From Pseudoxanthomonas sp. (GTDB taxonomy: Bacteria; Pseudomonadota; Gammaproteobacteria; Xanthomonadales; Xanthomonadaceae): a stretch of DNA of 32,736 nucleotides. Positions 17,182 through 25,291 of this stretch are shown one piece after another. Made by a program: the position numbers and the translations under genes. The stretch lies in the NCBI RefSeq assembly GCF_024710765.1, contig NZ_JANJUE010000188.1:1-32736 (forward strand), read 5' to 3'. The stretch's first letter is position 1. The number at the start of each line of letters is the position of its first letter. The notes beneath the pieces were generated by a model. The model searched no databases. It worked only from the letters and a program-made list of their open reading frames with translations, and had not been told where the DNA came from.

Positions 17182-17267
17182 TTTTTTTTCGTCATTCCGG
17201 GCGTCTGCGGACCGCATTGCGGCGCTGTGGTGGAGTCGTGGTGGGTTCCGCGGCGCTCCGGGATGAC
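17182..17267. repeat. Imperfect inverted repeat between emrA and emrB
   Basis: GTCATTCCGGGCG (17191-17203) and GCGCTCCGGGATGAC (17253-17267) are imperfect inverted copies enclosing about 49 bases. A run of eight T (17182-17189) lies directly before the left arm, right after the emrA stop. It resembles small intergenic palindromic elements that occur in many copies in related genomes; copy number cannot be judged from this window. Confidence 0.5.
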
Positions 17268-17326
17268 TCCTGATTCCAGACCGTGGCGATGTGTTGTCGC
17301 TGCGGCCATCCGCGGGCCGTGACGCC

Positions 17327-18871
17327 ATGATCAGCCGATTGAAGAACAACGACGCGAACGGCAACCGCACCCTGCTGGTGGTGTCGGTGATGCTGGCGAC
17401 GCTGATGCAGGCGCTGGATACCACCATCGCCAACGTCGCCCTGCCGGATATGCAGGGCTCGCTGTCGGCGACCCAGGACCAGGTGTCGTGGGTGCTGACC
17501 AGCTACATCGTCGCCGCCGCGATCCTCACCCCGGTCACCGGCTGGCTGGCGGGGCGATTGGGCCGGCGTCGCCTGCTGATCATCGCGGTGGGTGGTTTCA
17601 CCGTGGCCTCCCTGCTGTGCGGCATCGCCACCGGCATCGGCGAAATGGTGTTCTACCGGATCCTGCAGGGTGTGTTCGGCGCCTCGCTGGTGCCGATATC
17701 GCAGTCGCTGCTGCTGGATGCCTTTCCCAAGGAAAAGCACGGCGCGGCGATGGCCATGTGGGGCATGGGCATCATGGTCGGTCCCATCCTCGGCCCGCCG
17801 CTGGGCGGCTTCCTGACCCAGAACTACAGCTGGCACTGGGTGTTCCTGATCAACCTGCCGATTGGCATCCTGGCGCTCATCGGCATCCTCGCCAGCGTCA
17901 AGAAGGATCAGCCGCACGAACGGCCGCTGGACGGCATCGGCCTGGGCCTGCTGGCGCTGGGCATCGGCGCGCTGCAGCTGTTCCTGGATCGCGGGCAGGG
18001 TGAGGACTGGTTCGGCAGCCTGGAGATCCAGATCGAGGCAGCGCTGGCGTTCCTCGCCCTGTACATCTATGCCTTGTGGTGGTGGCGCCATCGCGAGCAC
18101 GCGCTGCTGGATCTGGGCCTGCTGAAGAACGCCAACTTCGCGGTGGGCTGCGCGCTGATCTTCATCGTCGGCATCGTCCTGTTCGCGACCCTCGCGTTGT
18201 TGCCGCCGTACCTGAGCACGTTGATGAACTATCCGGTGTTGACCATCGGCCTGGTCCTGGCGCCGCGTGGCGTCGGCACCATGCTCAGCATGATGGTGGT
18301 CGGGCGCCTGCTGGGGCGGGTGGACGCGCGCGGACCGATCCTGGTCGGCATGGGCCTGATGGTGCTCTCGCTGCACGGCATGACCCAGTTCGGCCCCACC
18401 GCCTCGATGTCGGCCATTGTCTGGCTGGGCGTCATCCAGGGCTTGGGCCTGGGACTGGTGTTCGTGCCGATTTCGACGGTCGCCTACGCAACCCTCGAAC
18501 CCCACCAGCGCACCGAGGCGGCCGGACTTTTCAGCCTGGTCCGCAACATCGGCTCGTCGGTCGGCATTTCGGTGGTGATGACGCTGCTGTCGCGCGCCGG
18601 ACAGATCAACCACGCCGAGATCGGCGCTCGCATTCCCGCCTTCGGTGCCGAGACCACCCTGCTGCCGCCGATGTGGAATCCGGACACCGTGAGCGGCGCG
18701 GCGCTGCTCAATGTCGAGGTGATGCGGCAGTCGGCGGCGATCGGCTACCTCAACGACTTCAAGCTGATGATGCTGTTGACCCTGGCGTCGATGCCGCTGG
18801 TGCTGCTGATGCAGAGCGGCAAGCACCCGTCCGCCGGTTCCGCGGGGGCCGACGCGGCGGCCGCGCATTGA
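17327..18871 (+). CDS. emrB: EmrB-type drug exporter (MFS, DHA2 family)
   Basis: Proton-driven multidrug exporter with 14 membrane spans, 514 residues from the ATG at 17327 (E. coli EmrB is 512). DHA2 signatures are visible: LMQALDTTIANVALPDMQGSL in span 1, the loop GWLAGRLGRRRLL, and the antiporter motif in GIMVGPILGPPLGGF. The early SWVLTSYIVAAAILTP stretch is also EmrB-like. A GTG at 17291 would add 12 unlikely residues. The ribosome binding site is poor. The 145-base gap to emrA, which holds an inverted repeat, is unusually wide for emrA-emrB. Substrates are unknown; the family pumps uncouplers and hydrophobic antibiotics. Confidence 0.93.
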   Translation: MISRLKNNDANGNRTLLVVSVMLATLMQALDTTIANVALPDMQGSLSATQDQVSWVLTSYIVAAAILTPVTGWLAGRLGRRRLLIIAVGGFTVASLLCGIATGIGEMVFYRILQGVFGASLVPISQSLLLDAFPKEKHGAAMAMWGMGIMVGPILGPPLGGFLTQNYSWHWVFLINLPIGILALIGILASVKKDQPHERPLDGIGLGLLALGIGALQLFLDRGQGEDWFGSLEIQIEAALAFLALYIYALWWWRHREHALLDLGLLKNANFAVGCALIFIVGIVLFATLALLPPYLSTLMNYPVLTIGLVLAPRGVGTMLSMMVVGRLLGRVDARGPILVGMGLMVLSLHGMTQFGPTASMSAIVWLGVIQGLGLGLVFVPISTVAYATLEPHQRTEAAGLFSLVRNIGSSVGISVVMTLLSRAGQINHAEIGARIPAFGAETTLLPPMWNPDTVSGAALLNVEVMRQSAAIGYLNDFKLMMLLTLASMPLVLLMQSGKHPSAGSAGADAAAAH

Positions 18872-18982
18872 TGGGAATCACCCGGTCATGGGCGCGTCGC
18901 GGGTCGCGACCGCTTGCCCGGGGATCGCAAGGGGTACCGGTAGTTCGCGACTTGCGTCGTCCCCACCGCCCGCAGGACTAGA

Positions 18983-19378
18983 ATGATGTCCATGAAACTG
19001 CTCGGCATCCATCATGTCGCCATCATCGCTTCGGACTATGCGCGTTCGCGGCGTTTCTACACCGAGGTGCTCGGGCTGGAAGTGGTTGCGGAGCATTACC
19101 GCGAGGCGCGCGATTCCTGGAAGCTGGACCTGCGGGTGGATGATCGCACCCAGATCGAGCTGTTCTCCTTTCCCTCGCCACCGGCGCGCACCTCGCGCCC
19201 GGAAGCGTGCGGCCTGCGCCATCTGGCGCTGCGGGTGGCGGACCTGGATGCGGCCGTCGCCCATCTCGCTGCGCATGGCGTGGTGGCCGAGCCCGTCCGG
19301 ATGGACGAGTTCACCGGGCGACGCTTCACCTTCTTCGCGGATCCGGACGATCTGCCGCTGGAGCTTTACGAGGATTGA
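18983..19378 (+). CDS. yaeR: VOC-fold protein, YaeR/GloA2 type
   Basis: 131-residue vicinal-oxygen-chelate (glyoxalase/bleomycin-resistance fold) protein. It follows E. coli YaeR almost step by step: GIHHVAIIASDYARSRRFY, then REARDSWKLDL, then IELFSFPSPPA, then SRPEACGLRHLAL, and RRFTFFADPDDLPLELYE. Probable metal ligands are the first His in HH, the Glu in IELFSF, the His in LRHLAL and the Glu in LELYE. The YaeR reaction is poorly defined; methylglyoxal detoxification has been proposed for the family. Start at 18983 has AGGA about 8 bases upstream; ATG 18992 is an alternative. It is downstream of emrB by 111 bases and ends 12 bases before the REP palindrome. Confidence 0.9.
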   Translation: MMSMKLLGIHHVAIIASDYARSRRFYTEVLGLEVVAEHYREARDSWKLDLRVDDRTQIELFSFPSPPARTSRPEACGLRHLALRVADLDAAVAHLAAHGVVAEPVRMDEFTGRRFTFFADPDDLPLELYED

Positions 19379-19390
19379 AACGTGATGGTC

Positions 19391-19453
19391 GTAGGAACGG
19401 CGTGAGTCGCGACCGTAGCGCCGAGGCTCGGTCGCGACTCACGTCGCTCCTGC
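19391..19453. repeat. GTAG-type REP palindrome
   Basis: A 25-base arm beginning GTAGGAACGGCGTGAGTCGC (19391-19415) and its inverted copy (19429-19453) flank a 13-base loop. The inner 15 bases pair perfectly. The sequence fits the GTAGGAGCGACGTGAGTCGC form of REP elements described in Stenotrophomonas and relatives, which are tied to RAYT transposases. It lies between two genes that end towards each other and could act as a two-way terminator. Confidence 0.85.
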
Positions 19454-19466
19454 GGAAGCGGGACGA

Positions 19467-20507
19467 TCAGTGCCCCGCGTCGGTATCGCGCAGGAAATCG
19501 ATCAGCCCGTTCACGTAGGTCGACTGATCGTCGTACATCGCCATGTGGCTGCCTTCCGGGCAGAACAGGTAGCGTCCCTTCGGCAAGCGCTTGCTCATCA
19601 TCTCCATGTAGGCCGGATCCATGGTGTCGTGGCGGGCGCCGATGACCAGCGTGGGGATCGGAATCCTGCCCAGGTCCGCGGTGCGATCCCACTTGGCCAG
19701 GATGCCGCTGGCGCCCAGTTCGCTGGGGCCCTGCATGGGCACGTAGACTTTCTTGTTGATGTGGGCGAAGGAGCGGTTGACCGGTTCCGGCCACTGCGCG
19801 GCGGGCATGCGCAGGACGTGCGCTTCGTAATGCGGCAGCAGCAGCTCCATGTAGCGCGGATCGTCGAAGCGCTTCTCCGCTTCCAGGCGCTTGATCCCGG
19901 CCAGCGCGGCAGGGTCGATCTTCGGTTCCAGCACCTTGTGCGCGTAGTCGTTGTACGCCGGGATGCTGGACATCATGTTGGAGATGATCAGCCCCTTTAG
20001 GTGCTGCGGATACTTGAGCGCGTACTCCATCGCCAGGATGCCGCCCCAGGAATGCCCGAGCAGGTAGAAGTTGTCCCGGTCCAGCTTCAGTGCCTGGCGG
20101 ACCTGCTCGACTTCCTCGACGAAGCGCGCGGTGTCCAGCAGGCGCGGATCGTCAGGCTGATCGCTGTAGGCCGAACCCAACTGATCGTAGTAGTAGTACT
20201 CGATGCCCGCGGCGGGCAGGAAGCTGTCGAACGCCTCGAAATACTCATGGGTGGCGCCGGGCCCACCGTGCAGCAGGAGCAGCTTGATGCGCGGATTGTT
20301 GCCGACCCGCTTGGTCCAGACCTTGAAGTCGCCGGCCGGGGTGTGGATCGGAATCATCCGCGCGCCGCCGGACAGCACGTCGTCGCGGCCGCTATTGTCG
20401 AAGTAGCTTGCCGGTGGTGTCGACGGCGCAGCAGGCGCGGATTGCGCACTGGCGATGCCGGAGACGAGGAACAGGGACGACAGCAGCAGCGAACCGGCCA
20501 GCTTCAT
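19467..20507 (-). CDS. Secreted proline-iminopeptidase-like alpha/beta hydrolase
   Basis: 346 residues from the ATG at 20507, with GGAG 6 bases upstream. A signal peptide (MKLAGSLLLSSLFLVSGIASAQ) sends it to the periplasm or outside. The alpha/beta-hydrolase core shows the oxyanion motif HGGPG at 80-84, the nucleophile S153 in GHSWGG, D294 in ARHDTMDP and H321 in GSHMAMYDD. The HGGPG-T-H-E-Y-F and YYYYDQLGS-x-x-S motifs are typical of proline iminopeptidases (peptidase family S33), which free N-terminal proline from peptides. Related enzymes hydrolyse other amides or lactones, so the substrate is open. The frame stays open upstream through cysK, but that stretch is a shadow. It ends 14 bases from the REP palindrome. 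Confidence 0.9.
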   Translation of the reverse strand: MKLAGSLLLSSLFLVSGIASAQSAPAAPSTPPASYFDNSGRDDVLSGGARMIPIHTPAGDFKVWTKRVGNNPRIKLLLLHGGPGATHEYFEAFDSFLPAAGIEYYYYDQLGSAYSDQPDDPRLLDTARFVEEVEQVRQALKLDRDNFYLLGHSWGGILAMEYALKYPQHLKGLIISNMMSSIPAYNDYAHKVLEPKIDPAALAGIKRLEAEKRFDDPRYMELLLPHYEAHVLRMPAAQWPEPVNRSFAHINKKVYVPMQGPSELGASGILAKWDRTADLGRIPIPTLVIGARHDTMDPAYMEMMSKRLPKGRYLFCPEGSHMAMYDDQSTYVNGLIDFLRDTDAGH

Positions 20508-20674
20508 GACGAACTCCGCGACGGTGGACCGTGGCGAGCCTAGCAACCGGCGCGAAGCCCCCGCAACCGCGCGGGCGGATGCACATGCGGTATGCGCGGC
20601 CTCACCGCCATGGAATGGCGGCAAGGTGCGATGGCGGCGACTGAGGGCGGTCGTTGTCGCCCAGGAACGCGGGG

Positions 20675-21634
20675 TCAGCCCAGCGAGGCCAGCCACTCGT
20701 CGTCGGAGCCCTCGTTGACGCCTTCGAACAGCGGGGTGGAGAAGTAGCGCTCGCCGGTGTCCGGCAGCACCGCCAGGATGACCGATCCTTCGCTGGCCTT
20801 TTCCGCGACCTGCAAGGCGGCGGCGACGGTGGCGCCGGCGGAGATGCCGACGAAAATGCCTTCCTCCGCGGCCAGCCGGCGCGAGGTGGCGATGGCACTG
20901 GCGTCGTCCACGGTCAGCAGTTCGTCGAACACTTCCCGGTTCAGCACCTCCGGCACGAAGTCCGGGGTCCAGCCCTGGATCTTGTGCGGTGCCCAGTCCT
21001 TGCCCTGCAACAGGGAAGCGCCGGCAGGCTCGGAGGCGGTGATGCGCACTTCCGGGCGCGCCACCCGCAGCACTTCGCCCACGCCGGTAAGGGTGCCGCC
21101 GGTGCCCCAGCCGGTAACGAAATGATCGAGGCGGCGGCCGGCGAAATCGCGCAGGATTTCCGCCGCGGTGGTCTGCCGGTGATAGGCCGGATTGGCCGGG
21201 TTGGCGAACTGGCGGGCGAGGAACCAGCCATGCTTCTTGGCCAGTTCCTCGGCCCGGCGCACCATGCCGCTGCCGCGTTCGGCGGCGGGCGTCAGGATGA
21301 CCTTGGCGCCGTAGGCGCGCATCAGCTTGCGGCGCTCGATGGAGAAGGTCTCGGCCATGGTGGCGACGAACTTGTAGCCGCGCGCGGCGGCGACCATCGC
21401 CAGCGCCACGCCGGTGTTGCCGGAGGTGGCCTCGACAATCGTGTCGCCCGGCTTGAGCAGGCCCTTGGCCTCGGCGTCCAGGACGATTGCCAGGGCCAGG
21501 CGATCCTTCACCGAACCGCCGGGATTGAACGATTCCACCTTGGCGTAGAGCTCGACGTGCGCAGGCACCACGCGGTGAAGCTTGACCACCGGCGTGCGGC
21601 CGATGGTGTCCAGGATGCTGTCGTAGATGGGCAT
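20675..21634 (-). CDS. cysK: Cysteine synthase A (O-acetylserine sulfhydrylase)
   Basis: PLP enzyme that joins O-acetylserine and sulfide to give cysteine, the last step of sulfate assimilation. It has 319 residues from the ATG at 21634, with GGAG 8 bases upstream. PLP lysine K43 is in SFNPGGSVKDR, the substrate loop TSGNTG is at 70-75, the phosphate-binding GTGGTLTG follows, and HKIQG plus the late ISAGATVAAAL region point to CysK rather than CysM. Residue patterns such as FSIERRKLM and ANPANPAYH are standard. It lies 23 bases behind cysG on the same strand, so siroheme synthesis and cysteine synthesis are probably on one transcript under CysB. Confidence 0.94.
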   Translation of the reverse strand: MPIYDSILDTIGRTPVVKLHRVVPAHVELYAKVESFNPGGSVKDRLALAIVLDAEAKGLLKPGDTIVEATSGNTGVALAMVAAARGYKFVATMAETFSIERRKLMRAYGAKVILTPAAERGSGMVRRAEELAKKHGWFLARQFANPANPAYHRQTTAAEILRDFAGRRLDHFVTGWGTGGTLTGVGEVLRVARPEVRITASEPAGASLLQGKDWAPHKIQGWTPDFVPEVLNREVFDELLTVDDASAIATSRRLAAEEGIFVGISAGATVAAALQVAEKASEGSVILAVLPDTGERYFSTPLFEGVNEGSDDEWLASLG

Positions 21635-21657
21635 GAAGGGATCTCCGGAAGGGTATG

Positions 21658-23103
21658 TCAGGCGGCGTGCGGGAGTGTGGCGGCCGAAAGGTGATCGGAA
21701 CGTGGTGGCGCGGCCAGCGGCGCCTGGCCGAACCAGTGCAGGGTATCGGCCAGGCCGGCGACCTCGCCGAGGACGAGCAGGGCGGGTGATGCCACCCGGT
21801 GGTGGCGGGCGGTTTCCGCCAGCCCATCCAGGCGGCCGGTGATCACGCGCTGTTCGGCGCGTGACCCATTCTCGATCAACGCGAACGGCGTCGAGGCCGG
21901 ACACCCTTCGGCGGAAAGTCGCGTCTGCACTGCCTCCAGTCCGGCCACGCCCATGTAGAACGCCAGGGTCTGGCGGCCACGCGCCAGTGCCGCCCAGTCC
22001 AGGGTGTCCAGTGAATCCTTGCAGTGGGCGGTCACCAGCCGCACCGACTGGGCGTGGTCGCGGTGGGTCAGGGGAATGCCGGCGTAGGCCGCGCAGGCCA
22101 CCGCCGCGGTGATGCCGGGGACGACTTCGTAGGCAATGCCATGCGCGCGCAGGAACTCCAGTTCCTCGCCACCGCGGCCGAACACGAACGGGTCGCCCCC
22201 CTTCAGGCGCACCACCCGGCGACCGGCGAGCGCATGCTCCAGCATCAGCGCGTGGATGCTTTCCTGGCGCACGCTGTGGCCCTGCGCGGACTTGCCGACC
22301 TCGATGCGCAGCGCGTCGCGTCGCGCCAGTTGCAGGACCGCGTCGCTGACCAGCCGGTCGTGCAGGATCACGTCGGCCTCGTTGAGCGCGCGCAGGCCGT
22401 TGAGGGTCAGCAGGCCGGGATCGCCGGGGCCGGCGCCGACCAGGACCACCGCGCCCGGCGGCCGCGACACCGGCGCGGCCAGCGCGTCGGCGAGCGCCCG
22501 CTCGGCCTGCTCCGGTTGCCGCTGCCGCAGCAGGCGCGGCAACGGGCCGGCGAGCAGTTGTTCGAAGAACCGGCGGCGCGCGCCCGGTTCCGGGAAACGC
22601 GCGCGGATACGCTTGCGCTCGCGGGCGAGCAGCGCGGTCAATGCGCCCCAGGACTCGTCCAGCCAGGTTTCCAGCTGCCGACGCAGGTGCCGCGCCACCA
22701 TCGGCGCGCCGCCGCCGCTGGAGACCGCGATCTGCAGCTCTCCGCGCTGGACCACCGCCGGCACGTGGAAGCTGGACAGCGCCGCGTCGTCGACCACGTT
22801 GGCGAACACCCGGCGGCGGCTGGCGGCATCGGCGACGGCGCGATTGACGCCCGCGTCGTCGGTGGCGGCGATGACCAGCCAGACGCCGTCGAGCGCCCCC
22901 GCGCGGAAGGTTCCGGGTTCCCAGCCGATCCGGCCGGCGTCGGCCAGCGCCTGCAGGGCAGGGGTGAGGGCGGGCGCCTGCAGGTGGATGCGGGCGCCGG
23001 CTTCACGCAGCGCCTGCACCTTGCGCTCGGCGACCGCGCCGCCACCCACCACCAGCACCGGGCGGTCATGCAGATCGGCAAAGAGGGGGAACAGGGTGGC
23101 CAC
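21658..23103 (-). CDS. cysG: Siroheme synthase CysG
   Basis: Trifunctional cytoplasmic enzyme that turns uroporphyrinogen III into siroheme, the cofactor of CysI. It has 481 residues, about 20 more than E. coli CysG. The N-terminal half (1 to about 215) is the precorrin-2 dehydrogenase/ferrochelatase: GGGAVAERK binds NAD, FANVVDD carries the catalytic aspartate and AVSSGGGAP the conserved serines. The C-terminal half is the uroporphyrinogen methyltransferase: [47 protein letters not shown] and GIPLTHRD. The extra length is a C-terminal tail rich in Ala/Pro. The start is GTG at 23103, fixed by alignment of [19 protein letters not shown] with the E. coli N-terminus. It is divergent from cysB. 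Confidence 0.95.
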   Translation of the reverse strand: MATLFPLFADLHDRPVLVVGGGAVAERKVQALREAGARIHLQAPALTPALQALADAGRIGWEPGTFRAGALDGVWLVIAATDDAGVNRAVADAASRRRVFANVVDDAALSSFHVPAVVQRGELQIAVSSGGGAPMVARHLRRQLETWLDESWGALTALLARERKRIRARFPEPGARRRFFEQLLAGPLPRLLRQRQPEQAERALADALAAPVSRPPGAVVLVGAGPGDPGLLTLNGLRALNEADVILHDRLVSDAVLQLARRDALRIEVGKSAQGHSVRQESIHALMLEHALAGRRVVRLKGGDPFVFGRGGEELEFLRAHGIAYEVVPGITAAVACAAYAGIPLTHRDHAQSVRLVTAHCKDSLDTLDWAALARGRQTLAFYMGVAGLEAVQTRLSAEGCPASTPFALIENGSRAEQRVITGRLDGLAETARHHRVASPALLVLGEVAGLADTLHWFGQAPLAAPPRSDHLSAATLPHAA

Positions 23104-23285
23104 GGCGGAGCGACTGATTCGAGGCTCATGACCGTAGCGTCGGCATGCCGGTACCAGGAAATAACTTGCGCCGGATCGGACATGCCTTGCGGTTATAAGC
23201 CACCGGCGTTACGGTCCGGGAAAATCCTCTACAGTCCTCCGCTCCCCCTGCACCGCCCGCCGAGGCGGTCCCGAGACGGATTCCG
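23104..23285. promoter_or_regulatory. Divergent cysG-cysB control region
   Basis: This 182-base gap must carry promoters for both cysGK and cysB. It contains GGAAATAAC (23158-23166) and GGTTATAAGC (23191-23200), A/T-rich islands in otherwise GC-rich DNA. GGAAATAA and GGTTAT recur in the cysJ-cysD gap, which suggests CysB sites. No individual promoter can be fixed. Confidence 0.4.
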
Positions 23286-24269
23286 ATGACGCTGACCCAA
23301 CTGCGCTACCTGGTGGCGATTGCCGACGCCGACCTGAACATCACGCTGGCGGCCGCCCGCGTGCATGCCACCCAGCCGGGTCTGTCCAAGCAGCTCAAGC
23401 AACTGGAGGACGAGCTGGGTTTCCTGCTGTTCGTGCGCAAGGGCCGCAGCCTGGAGTCGGTGACCCCGGCCGGCGAGGAGGTGATCGAGCGCGCGCGCGC
23501 GGTGCTGTCCGAAGCCAACAACATCCGCACCTACGCGGCCAACCAGCGCCGCGAGAGCCAGGGCCAGTTGATCCTGGCCACCACCCACACCCAGGCGCGC
23601 TTCGTGCTGCCGCCGGCGATCGCCCGGATCAAGCGGGCCTATCCGCAGGTCAGCGTGCATCTGCAGCATGCCGCCGAAAGCACCGCGCTGGATCTGCTGA
23701 GCCAGGGCGACGCCGACATCGCGGTGATCAGCACCGCTGGCGACGAACCGCAGGGGGGCATCGCGGTGCCGCTGTACCGCTGGCGCCGGCTGGTGCTGGT
23801 GCCGCGCGGGCACGCGCTGGATCACGAGGGCGCGGCACCGAGCATCCGCGAACTGGTCGATCTGCCGCTGGTCAGCTACGACTCCTCGACCCGTCCGGGC
23901 TCCTCGCTGCAACGCGCGTTCGCCAGCGTGGGCCTGGAGCCGACCATCGCGGTGACCGCGCTGGACGCGGATCTGATCAAGACCTACGTGCGCGCCGGCC
24001 TGGGCGTGGGCCTGCTGGCGGAAATGGCGGTGGGCAGCACGGACACCGATCTGCGTGCCTGGCCGGCGCCGGTGGAGATCAAGGAATGCATCGCCTGGGC
24101 GGTGCTGCCGCGCGAGCGCGTGCTGCGCGACTACGCGCTGGAGCTGGTGCACGCGCTGGCGCCGCAGGTGGATCGCCGGGATCTGCGCCGTGTGCTGGAC
24201 GGCAACCAGGTCGCGGACTGGCCGGATCCGCCAAGCTGGGAATCGCTGACCCAGACCATCACCATCTGA
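23286..24269 (+). CDS. cysB: CysB, LysR-type regulator of sulfur assimilation
   Basis: LysR-family activator of sulfate assimilation genes, 327 residues. The winged helix-turn-helix is at about 3-62 (LRYLVAIADADLNITLAAARVHATQPGLSKQLKQLE). The effector domain has ATTHTQARF with T100, T102 and Q103, the same residues that bind sulfate in the Klebsiella CysB structure. Inducer specificity for N-acetylserine or O-acetylserine is expected from the family. It is divergent from cysG-cysK and about 9 kb from cysJIH and cysD, its expected targets. Symbol cysB is preferred to cbl because this is the only copy seen here and it sits next to cys genes. Confidence 0.93.
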   Translation: MTLTQLRYLVAIADADLNITLAAARVHATQPGLSKQLKQLEDELGFLLFVRKGRSLESVTPAGEEVIERARAVLSEANNIRTYAANQRRESQGQLILATTHTQARFVLPPAIARIKRAYPQVSVHLQHAAESTALDLLSQGDADIAVISTAGDEPQGGIAVPLYRWRRLVLVPRGHALDHEGAAPSIRELVDLPLVSYDSSTRPGSSLQRAFASVGLEPTIAVTALDADLIKTYVRAGLGVGLLAEMAVGSTDTDLRAWPAPVEIKECIAWAVLPRERVLRDYALELVHALAPQVDRRDLRRVLDGNQVADWPDPPSWESLTQTITI

Positions 24270-24337
24270 GGGCGCGGCACTTCCGGCGCCGTTGGCGGGG
24301 TCGCATACTCCGGCCCTGGTTCGAAAAGGATATCGAC

Positions 24338-24865
24338 ATGCGCTTCGCGATCCCCCTGGCGTTCGGCCTGGCCTGCTGCCTGCATGCGCTTCCCGCCCGT
24401 TCCGCCGAACCGGCCGCCGGCCAGGTGGTATTGCCGGCGCCGGAAGAATTGAAGCGGATCATCCGCGAACAGGATCGCGCGCTGTTCGCGATCACCTTCG
24501 AGACCTGCGACATCGAAGCGTTGAAGCCAATGCTGGCCGACGACCTGGAGTTCTATCACGACAAGGGCGGGCTGGTGGCGCGCTCGGCGGCGGACTTCAT
24601 CGCGATCACGGAAAAGAACTGCGCGGCGCGCGCTGCGCCCGATGCCTGGCGATCGCGCCGCGAACTGATCGAATCCTCGTTGCAGGTGGATCCGATTCCG
24701 GGCTACGGGGCGATGGAGATCGGCGAGCATCGCTTCCACGAACGCCAGGGCGACGGTCCCGAGAAGGCGGTCGGCATTGCCGGCTTCAGCCAGGTCTGGA
24801 AGTTCGAGGACGGGCGCTGGAAGATCTCCCGCGTGCTCAGCTACGGCCATCGTCCGTTGCCATGA
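24338..24865 (+). CDS. Secreted DUF4440/NTF2-like protein
   Basis: 175 residues from the ATG at 24338, with AAGGA 8 bases upstream. The signal peptide MRFAIPLAFGLACCLHALPA ends near RSAEP. The mature part looks like an NTF2-fold DUF4440 domain: a first helix (ELKRIIREQDRALFAITFE), LKPMLADDLEFYHDKGG, a hinge, then strands ending in SQVWKFEDGRWKISRVLSYGH. Such domains are small cones that bind hydrophobic ligands, and a few are isomerases. Two cysteines (CDIEAL and NCAARA) could form a disulfide in the periplasm. It stands 68 bases after cysB and 10 before the zinc-ribbon gene, so the three may be cotranscribed. No function is known. Confidence 0.8.
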   Translation: MRFAIPLAFGLACCLHALPARSAEPAAGQVVLPAPEELKRIIREQDRALFAITFETCDIEALKPMLADDLEFYHDKGGLVARSAADFIAITEKNCAARAAPDAWRSRRELIESSLQVDPIPGYGAMEIGEHRFHERQGDGPEKAVGIAGFSQVWKFEDGRWKISRVLSYGHRPLP

Positions 24866-24875
24866 GGCGCCGCCG

Positions 24876-25214
24876 ATGAAGATGGTTTCCCGGATGGTGT
24901 TGCGCCTGTATGCCCCGGCGGTGCTGATCGCCGTGGGCGGGCTCGTGGTCGCGGAAACGGTGACCCGGACCCAGGCCAGCTTCAGCGGCTTGAGCAGCGG
25001 ACGCATGGCCTCGCTGTCGTTCCTGGCGGCGATCCTGCTGGGCACCGCCTGGGCGCTGCACTCCAGCTGGCGTTTGTATCGCTGGGCGCTGGGGCGTGAG
25101 CGTCGTTGCGCTTGCGGGGGGCTGATGTCACGGCCACGGATCGGCCGGCGCGGGGAGATCTACCGCAAGTGCATCGGCTGTGGCGGCAAGACCGTGATCC
25201 GCCACGCCCACTGA
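24876..25214 (+). CDS. Small two-span membrane protein with zinc ribbon
   Basis: 112 residues from the ATG at 24876, with GAGG about 9 bases upstream. I do not recognise a family. Two hydrophobic spans are visible (LYAPAVLIAVGGLVVAETV and LSFLAAILLGTAWALHSSW). The C-terminal tail is basic and holds two Cys pairs, CAC and CIGC, separated by 19 residues, as in a rubredoxin-like zinc ribbon. The topology would place the zinc knuckle in the cytoplasm if both ends face inside. It follows the DUF4440-like gene by 10 bases on the same strand. The next gene is convergent. Confidence 0.7.
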   Translation: MKMVSRMVLRLYAPAVLIAVGGLVVAETVTRTQASFSGLSSGRMASLSFLAAILLGTAWALHSSWRLYRWALGRERRCACGGLMSRPRIGRRGEIYRKCIGCGGKTVIRHAH

Positions 25215-25291
25215 CGTCTCGCCGAGGCGTGCATTCCCCACCCGTGGGATCGCGCAGCCGGACTTGCCCGGCTGCGGGGAGCAGGCCAGGC

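Noticed and set aside
17192-18868. A 558-codon minus-strand frame opposite emrB
   Set aside because: Composition is His/Gln/Asp-rich, a typical antisense shadow of a membrane protein gene.
20605-20621. Small hairpin CCGCCAT-GGA-ATGGCGG between cysK and the hydrolase gene, as a terminator
   Set aside because: Only 7 base pairs and no T tract on the minus strand.
19467-21827. One continuous minus-strand frame that would fuse extra sequence to the proline-iminopeptidase-like protein
   Set aside because: The signal peptide and Shine-Dalgarno site at 20507 mark the real start; the upstream part is a shadow of cysK.
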